A stretch of 64,000 nucleotides of DNA from Geobacteraceae bacterium. Its GTDB lineage: Bacteria; Desulfobacterota; Desulfuromonadia; Geobacterales; Pseudopelobacteraceae. The notes beneath the pieces are model-generated. The model had not been told where the DNA came from. It did not search any database and saw nothing but the letters and a program-made list of their open reading frames with translations. The stretch lies in contig JADKKR010000008.1 of assembly GCA_016720395.1 (NCBI GenBank), positions 248,001-312,000 on the forward strand. The letters are read 5' to 3'. Below are positions 44,195 to 53,669 of the stretch, one piece after another. The stretch's first letter is position 1, and each line of letters begins with the position of its first letter. Position numbers and translations under genes: made by a program.

Positions 44195-45916
44195 ATGATG
44201 CATTCCTACAAGCGAAGAACTATCGGTACAATCCTGATCGAACGCGGAAGCCTTGACCCGGAAAAACTGCCGGCAGTCCTGGGGCAGATCGAGTCTACCA
44301 AACAGCGCTTCGGCGAGATCTGTGTCCGTGAAGGTTTTATCAGCGGAGAACAGCTGGCGATGGCTCTGGCTGAGCAGTTCAGTCTGACCTACAAGGACCT
44401 GGCGGATTTCAGGATGAATGATGAAATTCTCAACTCCCTGCCGCCGGAGGCCATTTACCGCTTCCGCTTTGTCCCGCTGGAAATGACACCGGACCACCTG
44501 ATTGTTGCTATCTCCGATCCGACTGACGTTATCAAGCTGGATGAACTTGAACTGCTGATCGACCGCCCGCTGCAAATCCGCATCGCGTCTGAGGCTGCCA
44601 TTGCATCTGTGCTCAAAGCCGGTGAAGGAGCCCGCCGGATGCTGCGTGAAGTGTCGGAAGACTTCATGCTCCAGTTGGTAAAGGAAACCGATCGCGGTGA
44701 AGAGGTCATCTCCGCCGAAACCATCACCGATGACACCAGCCCGATCATCAAGCTGGTCAATACCACCCTGATGGACGCACTCAACCGGCGCGCCAGCGAT
44801 ATCCATATCGAAACCGGCCACGAAGGACTGGTAATCAAGTACCGGATCGACGGCGTTCTCTACGTGGCTAACGACCCGATTGACCTGCACTTCCAGGCGC
44901 CGATCATCTCACGTCTCAAGGTTATGAGTGAGCTGGATATCTCGGAGCGCCGCATCCCCCAGGATGGCCGTTTCAAGATCCGCTTCGGCGCCAAGTCCAT
45001 CGATTTCCGTGTCTCCATCATGCCAAGTTCCTTTGGCGAAGACGCTGTCATACGCATACTCGACAAAGAGAGCATCGCCAACGACATGAAAGGTCTTTCG
45101 CTGGAAAACCTTGGTGTCAGTGAGCGAGAGATCAAGCGTCTTCGAAAAAAGATCCGTGAACCTTACGGAATGGTTCTGGTGACCGGTCCGACCGGTTCGG
45201 GAAAAACCACAACACTGTACGCTGCCCTGACCGAGATCCAGACCGGGGAAGACAAGATCATCACCATTGAGGACCCGGTCGAGTACATGCTACGCGGAGT
45301 GCTGCAGATCCCGGTCAACGAGAAAAAGGGATTGACCTTTGCAAAGGGGCTGCGCTCGATCCTGCGTCATGACCCGGACAAGATTATGATCGGCGAGATC
45401 CGCGACTCTGAAACCGCCCAGATAGCAGTTCAGTCGGCCCTGACCGGTCACCTGGTGTTTACTACGGTTCACGCCAACAACGTCTTTGACGTGATTGGCC
45501 GTTTTATCCACATGGGGATAGATCCCTACAATTTTGTCTCCAGTCTGAACTGTGTCATGGCCCAGCGCCTGGTGCGCCGCGTGTGTCGCAAATGCCGCAA
45601 GCCGGTACAGCATTCGGACGAAGTCCTCCGTGAAGGTGGCGTGGATCCGGAGCTGGTGCGCGGTGTGATTCTCTATGAGGCAAATGGCTGCGAAGAGTGC
45701 AACAATACCGGGTATCGCGGCCGATCCGCCATCGTAGAGCTCCTGGAGTTGAACGACCATCTCCGTGACCTGATCATCGGTAAGGTGACTGCCACCGAGC
45801 TCAAGCAGGCAGCCCGCGAAGCGGGGGTCGTCTTTCTGCGTGACTCGGCCGTAGAAAAGCTGATCGAAGGTGACACTACTCTCAAGGAGATCAACCGCGT
45901 CACGTTTGTTGAGTGA
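44195..45916 (+). CDS. gspE: Type II secretion/type IV pilus assembly ATPase (GspE/PilB-like)
   Basis: 573 residues. The N-terminal MshEN-like domain (about 1-160) is followed by the ATPase with Walker A GPTGSGKTTT, an Asp box (IIKLVNTTLMDALNRRASDIHIE), Walker B GEIRDSETAQIA and a His box (LTGHLVFTTVHAN). A tetra-Cys zinc module (CRKCRKP...CEECNNTG) matches GspE/PilB and not the retraction ATPase PilT. Two adjacent ATGs are possible starts. Confidence 0.94.
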   Translation: MMHSYKRRTIGTILIERGSLDPEKLPAVLGQIESTKQRFGEICVREGFISGEQLAMALAEQFSLTYKDLADFRMNDEILNSLPPEAIYRFRFVPLEMTPDHLIVAISDPTDVIKLDELELLIDRPLQIRIASEAAIASVLKAGEGARRMLREVSEDFMLQLVKETDRGEEVISAETITDDTSPIIKLVNTTLMDALNRRASDIHIETGHEGLVIKYRIDGVLYVANDPIDLHFQAPIISRLKVMSELDISERRIPQDGRFKIRFGAKSIDFRVSIMPSSFGEDAVIRILDKESIANDMKGLSLENLGVSEREIKRLRKKIREPYGMVLVTGPTGSGKTTTLYAALTEIQTGEDKIITIEDPVEYMLRGVLQIPVNEKKGLTFAKGLRSILRHDPDKIMIGEIRDSETAQIAVQSALTGHLVFTTVHANNVFDVIGRFIHMGIDPYNFVSSLNCVMAQRLVRRVCRKCRKPVQHSDEVLREGGVDPELVRGVILYEANGCEECNNTGYRGRSAIVELLELNDHLRDLIIGKVTATELKQAAREAGVVFLRDSAVEKLIEGDTTLKEINRVTFVE

Positions 45917-45926
45917 CGGAAACGGA

Positions 45927-46859
45927 ATGAGCATGCTGTTTTCACGATCATCACTCGGAGTTGAGATAAATCCTTCAGGGGTTGCCTTTGCCCTGCTGGG
46001 CGGATCATCAGCCGCACCGGTACTGGAGCGGGTTGCCTCTGCACCCTTTGCGCCGGGCTGTCTGCGTGTCTCCCTGCGTGAGGCAAATATCCTTGACCCG
46101 CAATCCTTTATCGATACGGTCCGCAACGCACATAATCTGCTGCTCAATGGCGGTACACGCCTGTCGGTTGCCCTGCCTGATACCGTCGGCCGGATTATGT
46201 TGCTGGATGTTGAAGGGCGCTTCAAAAGCCGGTCCGAAGGGCTGGATATGATCCGCTGGAAACTGAAGAAGAGTCTTCCTTTTGACATAGCGGACACCCA
46301 TCTTGATTACCAGCAATTGAGTGTGCGCGAAAACGGTGACATGGCCTTGATGGTGGCCCTGGTCTCCCGGGCCGTAATCAGCCAGTACGAAGAGTTGCTC
46401 ATGTCGGCCGGTTTCGCACCCGCCCGCATAGATTTCAATTCCTTCAATCTGTATCGAGCCTTCGAGAATCGTCTTGATCCCCAGGATGATTTCACCTTGA
46501 TCTCGTTTTACGACCGCACCCTCAGCATCATGATTTTTGCAAACGGGGTTCTTGAATTTCAAAGGGTCAAGGAAGTTTCAGGTTCAAGCGGGGTTGACAG
46601 CCGGATCTATATGGAAATAAACAGTTCACTGAAGGTCTACCATGACCGGTTTGCCGAACGGCCGGTTAATCCTGTCTCCTGTATTGCTCCACCCGATGTT
46701 GCGCGCGAATTCTGCGGAATGGTGGCGGAAGCAACCGGGGTTGAGCCGACCCTGCTCGAAATCAAATCAATGGTGCAACCTTCGGATTCTGCCCCGGGCG
46801 ACCAGGAATCGCTTTTTCCGTTTACAACAGCTGTCGGCGCTGCCCTGAGGAGCCTGTGA
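45927..46859 (+). CDS. pilM: PilM/GspL-like actin-fold assembly protein
   Basis: 310 residues from ATG 45927, just after the gspE stop. Actin-like ATPase fold of the PilM/GspL cytoplasmic domain: SLGVEINPSGVAFALLGG, MLLDVEGRF and WKLKKSLPFDI. No transmembrane helix, so closer to PilM than to GspL. The stop overlaps the next ATG. Confidence 0.8.
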   Translation: MSMLFSRSSLGVEINPSGVAFALLGGSSAAPVLERVASAPFAPGCLRVSLREANILDPQSFIDTVRNAHNLLLNGGTRLSVALPDTVGRIMLLDVEGRFKSRSEGLDMIRWKLKKSLPFDIADTHLDYQQLSVRENGDMALMVALVSRAVISQYEELLMSAGFAPARIDFNSFNLYRAFENRLDPQDDFTLISFYDRTLSIMIFANGVLEFQRVKEVSGSSGVDSRIYMEINSSLKVYHDRFAERPVNPVSCIAPPDVAREFCGMVAEATGVEPTLLEIKSMVQPSDSAPGDQESLFPFTTAVGAALRSL

Positions 46860-47398
46860 TGCGTTTTACCATCAATATCGCCACCAGGACTCATATAGAC
46901 CTCAAGATGGTGAACCGTGCCTGTTACGTTGTCCTGGCTCTGTTGCTTGCCATCCTGATCTGGAATATCAGCCGGTTTTCATGGGGTATTGGTGAACTGA
47001 GGCGCCTGCAGGCGGATAACACTTCGTATGAAACGCAACTGAACAGTCGCCCCAGTGGCGTATCCGAAAAGGATTTTACCCGGCTGCTGGCTGACATAAC
47101 GTTTTACAATGGGATTATTGGCCGCAAGTCATATGACTGGCTGGGGATGCTGGAGCAGTTGGAAGTAGTCACGCCTGAAGGCATCGCTTTGACCGCACTG
47201 GTGCCTGACACAAAAAGCGGGGAAATAAAGATTGATGGTCACGCCAGGAGTTTTGCACAGGTTCGGTCATATATTGAAAAACTGGAGGATTCCAAGGCCT
47301 ATACCTCTATTCTGCTGCTTTCCCACTCGAATATTGTCGTGGGGGAAAAGGGCAAAGGCGTTCAATTCTCCATTTCATGCAAGGCGGCACTGCAATGA
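46859..47398 (+). CDS. pilN: PilN-like assembly protein
   Basis: 179 residues. One membrane helix (about 16-36, YVVLALLLAILIWNIS) then a periplasmic domain (YDWLGMLEQLEVVTPEGIALTAL) typical of PilN/GspL C-termini. It links PilM to the periplasmic alignment complex. Overlaps both neighbours by a few bases. Confidence 0.78.
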   Translation: MRFTINIATRTHIDLKMVNRACYVVLALLLAILIWNISRFSWGIGELRRLQADNTSYETQLNSRPSGVSEKDFTRLLADITFYNGIIGRKSYDWLGMLEQLEVVTPEGIALTALVPDTKSGEIKIDGHARSFAQVRSYIEKLEDSKAYTSILLLSHSNIVVGEKGKGVQFSISCKAALQ

Positions 47399-47949
47399 AA
47401 CAGGCTCTCCTGGAACTGGTCCAGCAAAAGAAACGCACACTGATCGTGGCAATTGTCCTGCTTGTGCTCAATGGCGGCCTGTATGCTGTCACCGCAGGCT
47501 ACCTGGAACCCAAAATTGTTGTTTTGCAGGCTTCATGGACAGAACTGCGCCAGCGGGTTGCCGTGGCCGGCAAAGCCGATGTTGCTTCGGTCTATCGCAG
47601 GGGAGTGGATGACCTGAAGAAATTTATGGAACGGGTTCCTGTCAAGCGCCAGTTTCCCCGGGTGCTTGGAGACCTGCTCGATGTTGCCGCCTCCAATGCC
47701 GTTGTAACCGGCAACGTCAGCTACAAGCCTCAAGTCATAAAGGGACGTGACGACCTGCTGGCGTATGGCATTTCCATGTCAGTTGGCGGGAGTTATGCGG
47801 CCGTCAAGAGCTTTCTGGCAGACCTGCAGAAAAACAGTGAGTTGCTTGTGATAGACGGTATCAGTCTTTCCAAGAGCGATTTCTATGAGGAAAATGTGGT
47901 CATGGACCTTCGCTTGACAGTCTATCTGCAGGGAAAGGAGGGGGCATGA
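47395..47949 (+). CDS. pilO: PilO/GspM-like assembly protein
   Basis: 184 residues from ATG 47395. Membrane helix at about 15-35, short coiled coil, then a ferredoxin-like periplasmic domain (SYAAVKSFLADLQKNSELLVIDGISL) characteristic of PilO. Identification rests on gene order plus this segment. Confidence 0.78.
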   Translation: MKQALLELVQQKKRTLIVAIVLLVLNGGLYAVTAGYLEPKIVVLQASWTELRQRVAVAGKADVASVYRRGVDDLKKFMERVPVKRQFPRVLGDLLDVAASNAVVTGNVSYKPQVIKGRDDLLAYGISMSVGGSYAAVKSFLADLQKNSELLVIDGISLSKSDFYEENVVMDLRLTVYLQGKEGA

Positions 47950-48581
47950 ACCGAAAGAAGCTGACCCTCTTCATCCTCCTGATTCTGCTGGTCCTTGCAG
48001 TGGTCTGGAGTTTCATGTCCGTTCCTCGACAGAAAAGAGTCACTACGCTGAAGTATGCGCCCGGCCAGGCAAAAGCACCCGTTCAAGTTGCTGCAACTCC
48101 TGCACCCAAAAGGGCGTCATCGACTGCGGCCGCCGGCGATGAGCGTGTCCTGCGAATGGATCTGCTGGAGCGTGAACAAACAGGATTCAAGGGGTATCGC
48201 CGCAATATCTTCAAGCCGATTTTTATGGACGATATCAAGCTGATGAAGATGAAGGCGGTTGCCATCAAGCCGCCACCGTCGTTGCCTCCCGTAGTTGCTC
48301 CGCCGCCAAAAATAGCACCGCCGGTGGACCCACCTGATACTCTCAAGAGCACCCTGGCGCGTTTCGTTTTTCTCGGCTATCTGAAGAAAGACAATCGCAA
48401 GACCATCTTTCTGTCCAGGGACAAGGATATCATCCTGGTCAGGAAGGGCGATACGTTTGCAGGCCGGTATGAGGCTAAATCAATTACAGACCAGGCTTTG
48501 ACCATAGTGGCCACCGATTCCGGTGAAGAGATCATCATCCCGCTGCTGGAGAACCAGCCGCTGGTCGCGGCAAAAAAATAG
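47946..48581 (+). CDS. PilP/GspC-like periplasmic linker protein
   Basis: 211 residues. Membrane helix (6-24), a Pro/Ala/Lys-rich linker (about 98-125, PPPSLPPVVAPPPK) and a C-terminal beta domain (ARFVFLGYLKKDNRKTIFLSRDKDIILVRKGD) like the homology region of GspC/PilP that contacts the secretin. The secretin gene is next. Confidence 0.7.
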   Translation: MNRKKLTLFILLILLVLAVVWSFMSVPRQKRVTTLKYAPGQAKAPVQVAATPAPKRASSTAAAGDERVLRMDLLEREQTGFKGYRRNIFKPIFMDDIKLMKMKAVAIKPPPSLPPVVAPPPKIAPPVDPPDTLKSTLARFVFLGYLKKDNRKTIFLSRDKDIILVRKGDTFAGRYEAKSITDQALTIVATDSGEEIIIPLLENQPLVAAKK

Positions 48582-48611
48582 CATCACACCGTTCCAGAGG
48601 AGACGCTACGA

Positions 48612-51224
48612 ATGCGCTATCTGAATCATCTCATCATATTCAGCCTGCTGGTATCCATTGTCGCATTATCCGGCTGTTCTGCCGGGCGGCGTGCATTCAG
48701 CAAGGGCGAACAGTTAGAGGCCGAAGGCAACTATGAAGACGCCATGTACAGCTATGCCGAGGCCTTCCGCAATGAGCCTGATGCCGGCGAGTTCCGGGCG
48801 CGCTTTTTCAAGGCCCGTGATACCGCTGCCAACCTGCGCTACAAAAAAGGCCTGGACCAGTTTGATCGTGCCGATTATGTCGCCGCTCTGGCCGAGTTCC
48901 AGACCGCCTATGGGCTGGATCCAACTCAGGAACGTTACAAGCAGAAAATGAATGAGACCACCCGCCTGAAGGACGCCCAGCTGGCCTACCGGGAGGGGCT
49001 TGAATTTGAGAAGGCCAACAAGCTCAAGGATGCCAATCGCACGTACCTGATTGCCCTCGAACTGCATCCCGACAACATTGAGTACCAGGCGGCCCTGACC
49101 CGCATCAGCGGGCAGCGTAAGAGCAAGCTGGAAGGCTTCGAACTCTCCCTGAAATCATCCAAGCCGATCACCCTCAAGTTCAAAGACGCCAAAATCAAAG
49201 ATGTTTTCAAGATCATTACCCAGCTCACCGGGATCAATTTCATCTTCGATGATACAGTAAAAGACCAGCCGGTCTCCATCTACCTGGAAAATGCCACCTT
49301 TCAGCAGGCCATGGACCTGCTGACCAATATGAACAAGCTGCACAGCAAGGTGCTCAATGAGAGCACGGTGATCCTTTTCCCGGCAACTCCTGAGAAATCA
49401 AAGCAGTATAACGACCTGACCGTGCGCACCTTCCACCTCAGTTACATGGATGCCAAGAAGGCGGTCAATCTGGTCCGGACCATGCTGCAGGTCAAGAAGA
49501 TCCACGTCAACGAGGAATCCAACTCGCTGGTTGTACGCGATACCGAACAAATTATCGGTGTAATCGAGAAAATCATTGAGGCAAACGATGTGCCTGATCC
49601 GGAGGTTGTACTGGATGTCGAGGTGATGGAGATCACCGACAGGAATGCCCAGAACCTCGGCCTGCTTTTGAGCAGCTACAACGTTCAGCTGGGCGCTTTT
49701 AATGACAGTACAAACCCGCCCACACCGTTGTCCGGATCACTCAGCACGGTTATCACAACACCAGCTTCAGGTACAGGCGGCACCACCACACAAACATTAG
49801 GCGTGGCCAACCTGGTCAAAGCCTTCTCAATGGGTGGCTACAGCGGATTCGTGACTGTTCCCAATGCCCAATACAACTTTGGCAAGACGCTCACCAAGGG
49901 CGAAGTGCTCTCCAATCCCAAGATCAGAGTCAGGAACAAGGAAAAGGCCAAGTTCAACGTGGGCCAGAGGGTTCCGATCACGACAACCACTTTGAACGGG
50001 ACTCTTTCCCAGGTGAACGTCCAGTATGTGGATGTCGGCGTCAAACTGAATGCCGAACCCAACATCCAGCTCAATAATGAGATTATTATCAAGCTCAGTC
50101 TGGAGGTCAGCTCCATTCTGTCAAAAGAAATTGTCGGTGGGTCTTCCAGTCCGACATCGGTGGTGACCATCGGAACCCGGAACCTCGACACCGTGCTGAG
50201 TCTCAAGGATGGAGAAACCAGCATCATCGGCGGGCTTATTCAGAACACCCAGAACAGCACCAAACAGAAGATCTACCTGTTGAGCGACATCCCGCTGATC
50301 GGACCGCTGCTTACCAACCATGACGATACAAAGGACAAGACTGAACTGATCCTGGCCATCACCCCGCGTCTGGTGCGGAGTGTGACGGTGCCGCAGAACA
50401 GTCTGATGTCGTTTGATTCCGGCAAGGAGGACGATCCGTCTCTTCGACGGCCGATGGCCTCCTTTGACCAGGAGCCGGTCTTCGAAGGGGAAGCCCCGGG
50501 CAAGCCTCCGGCCAAGCCGGCAGCTCAAGGAACCAAGCCGGCCGTTCAGGGAACCAAGCCCGCAGTTCAGGGAACTAAGCCGGCAGCTCCGGGAGTCAAG
50601 CCGTCTCCGCCACCTGCAGGCGCTGCCCCTACGACTGCTGCTCCATCTGCCGATGCAGGAAAGCCGGCGGGTGAAGGTTCCAAGCCGTCACCTGCGGTGG
50701 CACCTGCCGGGTCTGTTCCTCCCGGAACGGTTCCTGGTGCCGCCGTTGCCACCACTCCTGCCGTTACAACCGTTCCTGCACTTCTGCCAGCGGCCGTTCC
50801 GGTACCAACCAAGCGCGGTCTGGTTCAGATTGCAGCACCGGCGGGAATCGACGTCGGCCAGCAGTTCTATGCGGATATCAAGGCCGGAGATGTGCAGAAT
50901 CTTGCGGGGGCTTCATTTGTCTTGAGTTATGATCCAAAGTTTGTAGACTATGTTTCTGCAAACGAGGGGCCGTTCCTGAAAAAAGACGGCAAGCCGACGG
51001 TCTATTCCGCTACCGCCAATGCCGCTGAAGGAACCCTGACGGTCAAGCTCTCACGGGCCCCGAACAGCGGTGGCATGTCCGGAGCCGGCACCCTGGTTTC
51101 GGCACTGTTCCGGGCTAAAGCCAAAGGTGCTGCCAGTTTCGGTTTCCAGAGTGTCAGCTTTACTTCTGCAGATGGCAAGCCGCATGAGATGCTGCCGTTC
51201 AGTACGGCTGTAACGATCCGCTGA
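48612..51224 (+). CDS. gspD: Secretin lipoprotein with TPR-like N terminus and C-terminal cohesin-like domain
   Basis: 870 residues. Signal peptide with lipobox ALSGC (Cys22). The N-terminal TPR-like region (about 30-175) is followed by N0/N1 domains (FKDAKIKDVFKIITQLTGINFIFD) and the secretin barrel (about 330-600) with EVLSNPKIRVRNKEKAKFNVGQ and IPLIGPLL. A Pro/Ala linker (about 630-725) contains repeats of GTKPA. The last 135 residues (VQIAAPAGIDVGQQFYADI; FVLSYDPKFVDYVS; GTLVSALFRAKA) look like a cohesin fold. Outer-membrane pore of the system. The cohesin tail is unusual for a secretin. Confidence 0.88.
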   Translation: MRYLNHLIIFSLLVSIVALSGCSAGRRAFSKGEQLEAEGNYEDAMYSYAEAFRNEPDAGEFRARFFKARDTAANLRYKKGLDQFDRADYVAALAEFQTAYGLDPTQERYKQKMNETTRLKDAQLAYREGLEFEKANKLKDANRTYLIALELHPDNIEYQAALTRISGQRKSKLEGFELSLKSSKPITLKFKDAKIKDVFKIITQLTGINFIFDDTVKDQPVSIYLENATFQQAMDLLTNMNKLHSKVLNESTVILFPATPEKSKQYNDLTVRTFHLSYMDAKKAVNLVRTMLQVKKIHVNEESNSLVVRDTEQIIGVIEKIIEANDVPDPEVVLDVEVMEITDRNAQNLGLLLSSYNVQLGAFNDSTNPPTPLSGSLSTVITTPASGTGGTTTQTLGVANLVKAFSMGGYSGFVTVPNAQYNFGKTLTKGEVLSNPKIRVRNKEKAKFNVGQRVPITTTTLNGTLSQVNVQYVDVGVKLNAEPNIQLNNEIIIKLSLEVSSILSKEIVGGSSSPTSVVTIGTRNLDTVLSLKDGETSIIGGLIQNTQNSTKQKIYLLSDIPLIGPLLTNHDDTKDKTELILAITPRLVRSVTVPQNSLMSFDSGKEDDPSLRRPMASFDQEPVFEGEAPGKPPAKPAAQGTKPAVQGTKPAVQGTKPAAPGVKPSPPPAGAAPTTAAPSADAGKPAGEGSKPSPAVAPAGSVPPGTVPGAAVATTPAVTTVPALLPAAVPVPTKRGLVQIAAPAGIDVGQQFYADIKAGDVQNLAGASFVLSYDPKFVDYVSANEGPFLKKDGKPTVYSATANAAEGTLTVKLSRAPNSGGMSGAGTLVSALFRAKAKGAASFGFQSVSFTSADGKPHEMLPFSTAVTIR

Positions 51225-51232
51225 TATCTTGT

Positions 51233-51994
51233 ATGGGTTTGTCGACAGTTACAGGAAAATTGAGAATAATCACCGGGAACCGGGACGGTTTTACGTTGTT
51301 GACGGCTATTTTCATGGTGATGATCGTCGGAATCATGCTGGGTTTGACAGGTCAATCCTGGAAAATGATCATGAAGCGTGAACGTGAGAAGGAGCTGCTC
51401 TTCCGTGGGAGCCAGATCAAGGAAGCTATTGAAAACTGGTATAATCCGAATTATTCGGTTCAGGGAGTCAAATGGAATGCAGCACATCCTCTTACGGACC
51501 TCAAGGATCTGTTGCAAAACCCCTATACACTTACCCCGTTGAGGTATCTGCCCCAGAGTTACGACACCAAGCTGGACGACAAGAACCCGAGATGCGGCTC
51601 TGAATGTGCAAAACTCAAGATATATCAGGACCCGATGACCGGCAAGGAGTGGAACATAATCAAATGTGATGTAAGCACGACTACAAATCCGATTTGCATG
51701 AATTCACCTAATCCCAACAAAATAATCGGTGTTTCCAGCAAGAGTGAGGAAGAGCCGTTGAGAACCAAAGAATCGTTCATAGGCACGGCCCTGGAAAATA
51801 TGGGAGAGGGCGGATCAGCTGCCGCTCCGGCGACGCTGCAATTAGGCTCTCCTTTTTTAGGAGGCGGTGCCGCGACACCGGCCTCGAACACGGGAAATAA
51901 AATGAATAAATACAGTGAGTGGAAATTTATAGCTGAGCCACCGCAAAAAAATGATCACTCGAAAATTTACCGGGCGTATCACGAAGGCGTGTAG
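51233..51994 (+). CDS. Pseudopilin-like protein
   Basis: 253 residues. A prepilin-like leader ends DG|FTLLTAIFMVMIVGIML; the usual Glu at position 5 of the mature protein is not evident. The large C-terminal region has a disulfide-capable CGSEC and an Ala/Gly stretch. The start follows no strong ribosome site. Its size and cluster position suggest a GspK- or GspH-like minor pseudopilin. Confidence 0.75.
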   Translation: MGLSTVTGKLRIITGNRDGFTLLTAIFMVMIVGIMLGLTGQSWKMIMKREREKELLFRGSQIKEAIENWYNPNYSVQGVKWNAAHPLTDLKDLLQNPYTLTPLRYLPQSYDTKLDDKNPRCGSECAKLKIYQDPMTGKEWNIIKCDVSTTTNPICMNSPNPNKIIGVSSKSEEEPLRTKESFIGTALENMGEGGSAAAPATLQLGSPFLGGGAATPASNTGNKMNKYSEWKFIAEPPQKNDHSKIYRAYHEGV

Positions 51995-52032
51995 ATGAAA
52001 ATTCCAGGACAAATTGAATTGAAGGGACTGTC

Positions 52033-52515
52033 TTGAAGCGGTTGTGGGCACGCAGCGGAGTTTCACTGCTTGAACTGGTTGTGACGATCACTATCCTCGG
52101 CATCCTGGCAGCAGGTGTCATTCCGCTGGTTCGTAATACCACGGTCAGGACAAAGGAGATTGAGCTCCGCAGGAATCTGCGTATCATCCGGATTGCCATC
52201 GATGACTACAAGAAGACCTTTGACAAGATGCCGGAAGGGCCATTGAAAACAGGAACCGGATATCCGAAAGATCTTCAGGAGTTGGTAGAGGGCAAGGATT
52301 TCGGAGATCCGAAAGTAGGCAATGTCAAGTTTCTGCGCAGGAAAATCCTCAATCCCCTGGATCCCAAAAGTTCCACCGATGACAAATGGGGCTGGGAGTT
52401 GCGCTCGTACAAGGATAAACCGGATTCATCATCGTGGGGCAAGGAAGATGTCTATGATGTCTATGCACCGCAGGATGGTACCGCTCTTGATGGCACGAAG
52501 TACAAGGAATGGTAA
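52033..52515 (+). CDS. Pseudopilin (GspG/I-like)
   Basis: 160 residues from TTG 52033. The leader (MKRLWARSG) ends SG|VSLLELVVTITILGIL with Glu5. A C-terminal pseudopilin head with a typical ELRRNLRIIRIAIDDYKKTF stretch and YDVYAP follows. Confidence 0.85.
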   Translation: MKRLWARSGVSLLELVVTITILGILAAGVIPLVRNTTVRTKEIELRRNLRIIRIAIDDYKKTFDKMPEGPLKTGTGYPKDLQELVEGKDFGDPKVGNVKFLRRKILNPLDPKSSTDDKWGWELRSYKDKPDSSSWGKEDVYDVYAPQDGTALDGTKYKEW

Positions 52516-52531
52516 TCACGTGAATTATTCT

Positions 52532-52972
52532 ATGGAACATCCGACCGGGCTCATACCCGTCACAGCGAAGCGCAAACGCGATTGTCGTGGTTTTACGCTG
52601 ATCGAACTGATGATCGTCGTCTCAATTATCGGTATTCTGGCAGCCATTGCCGTGCCCAACTATCAATGGAGTGTCATCAAGGCCAAAGAAGCGGTCCTGC
52701 GGGAATCCCTGTATAATTTCCGGACCACGCTCGACCAGTTCTATGCCGATCAGGGTAAATACCCGGACACCCTTGAAGACCTTAAATCCAAGCAATATAT
52801 GCGCGATATCCCCAAGGATCCCTTCACCGACAAGAATGATACCTGGGTGACCGTTGACCCGCCTCCGCCCTCCGGGAGTTCATCCGCAACGTCTGACCCC
52901 GGAAAAGTATGGGATGTACACAGCGGTTCTGACAAGGTGGGGTCCAACGGCACACCCTACAACGAGTGGTAA
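52532..52972 (+). CDS. Pseudopilin (GspG-like)
   Basis: 146 residues from ATG 52532; an in-frame GTG at 52520 with a better-placed AAGGA is an alternative. The prepilin site is RG|FTLIELMIVVSIIGILAA with Glu5, and the head contains YADQGKYPDTLEDL, PKDPFT and W-D-V-H-S-G, the GspG calcium-loop style. G. sulfurreducens OxpG, a pseudopilin needed for metal-oxide reduction, lies in a comparable cluster; orthology is inferred. Confidence 0.85.
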   Translation: MEHPTGLIPVTAKRKRDCRGFTLIELMIVVSIIGILAAIAVPNYQWSVIKAKEAVLRESLYNFRTTLDQFYADQGKYPDTLEDLKSKQYMRDIPKDPFTDKNDTWVTVDPPPPSGSSSATSDPGKVWDVHSGSDKVGSNGTPYNEW

Positions 52973-52976
52973 CAGT

Positions 52977-53669
52977 ATGATCCAGCTCCATAACGTATCT
53001 CTGGCCTACCAGAAAGACGCCACCGCCCTGAATGCAATCAACCTTAAGATTGACAAGGGAGAGTTCGTTTTTCTGACCGGCCCGTCCGGTGCCGGTAAAA
53101 CCACACTCTTGAGACTGCTCTACGGAGCATTGACTCCGACGCGCGGACAGGTGCTGATAGACGGAAAGAATGTGTCGCATATGACAGCATCTCAGATCCC
53201 GTTCCTGCGGCGCTCGGTCGGGGTGGTCTTTCAGGATTTCAAGCTGCTGTCCTCCCGGTCCGTATTCGAGAACGTGGCAATCACCCTGGAGGTTCTCGGC
53301 TGGGGAAGGGCGGATATCGGTAAAAAGGTCATGCACACCCTGAAGCAGATGGGTATGGAATCCAAGATCAACCTGACTCCCGCACGCCTCTCGGGCGGCG
53401 AACAGCAGCGCGTGGCCCTGGCCCGCGCCCTGGTTAACGACCCCAAGATTCTCCTGGCCGACGAACCGACCGGCAATCTTGACGATGCGAACAAGAACCA
53501 GATACTGAATATCTTCAAAGAGGCAAATGTGCGTGGAACTACCGTTGTGGTGGCAACCCACGACCGCCGTCTGATCGAACATGCCCACAAGCGGCTGGTA
53601 ATCCTCAATAAGGGAGAGATTGTTGAACAGGTGGAAAAAGAAGCAGACAGCGGCGATCAAGCCCAATAA
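52977..53669 (+). CDS. ftsE: Cell-division ABC ATPase FtsE
   Basis: 230 residues from ATG 52977, five bases after the pseudopilin gene. Walker A GPSGAGKTT, Q-loop VFQDFKLL, signature LSGGEQQR, Walker B ILLADEPTGNLD, and H-loop VATHD. FtsE powers FtsX to activate cell-wall hydrolases at the septum. Overlaps ftsX by 50 bases. Confidence 0.93.
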   Translation: MIQLHNVSLAYQKDATALNAINLKIDKGEFVFLTGPSGAGKTTLLRLLYGALTPTRGQVLIDGKNVSHMTASQIPFLRRSVGVVFQDFKLLSSRSVFENVAITLEVLGWGRADIGKKVMHTLKQMGMESKINLTPARLSGGEQQRVALARALVNDPKILLADEPTGNLDDANKNQILNIFKEANVRGTTVVVATHDRRLIEHAHKRLVILNKGEIVEQVEKEADSGDQAQ

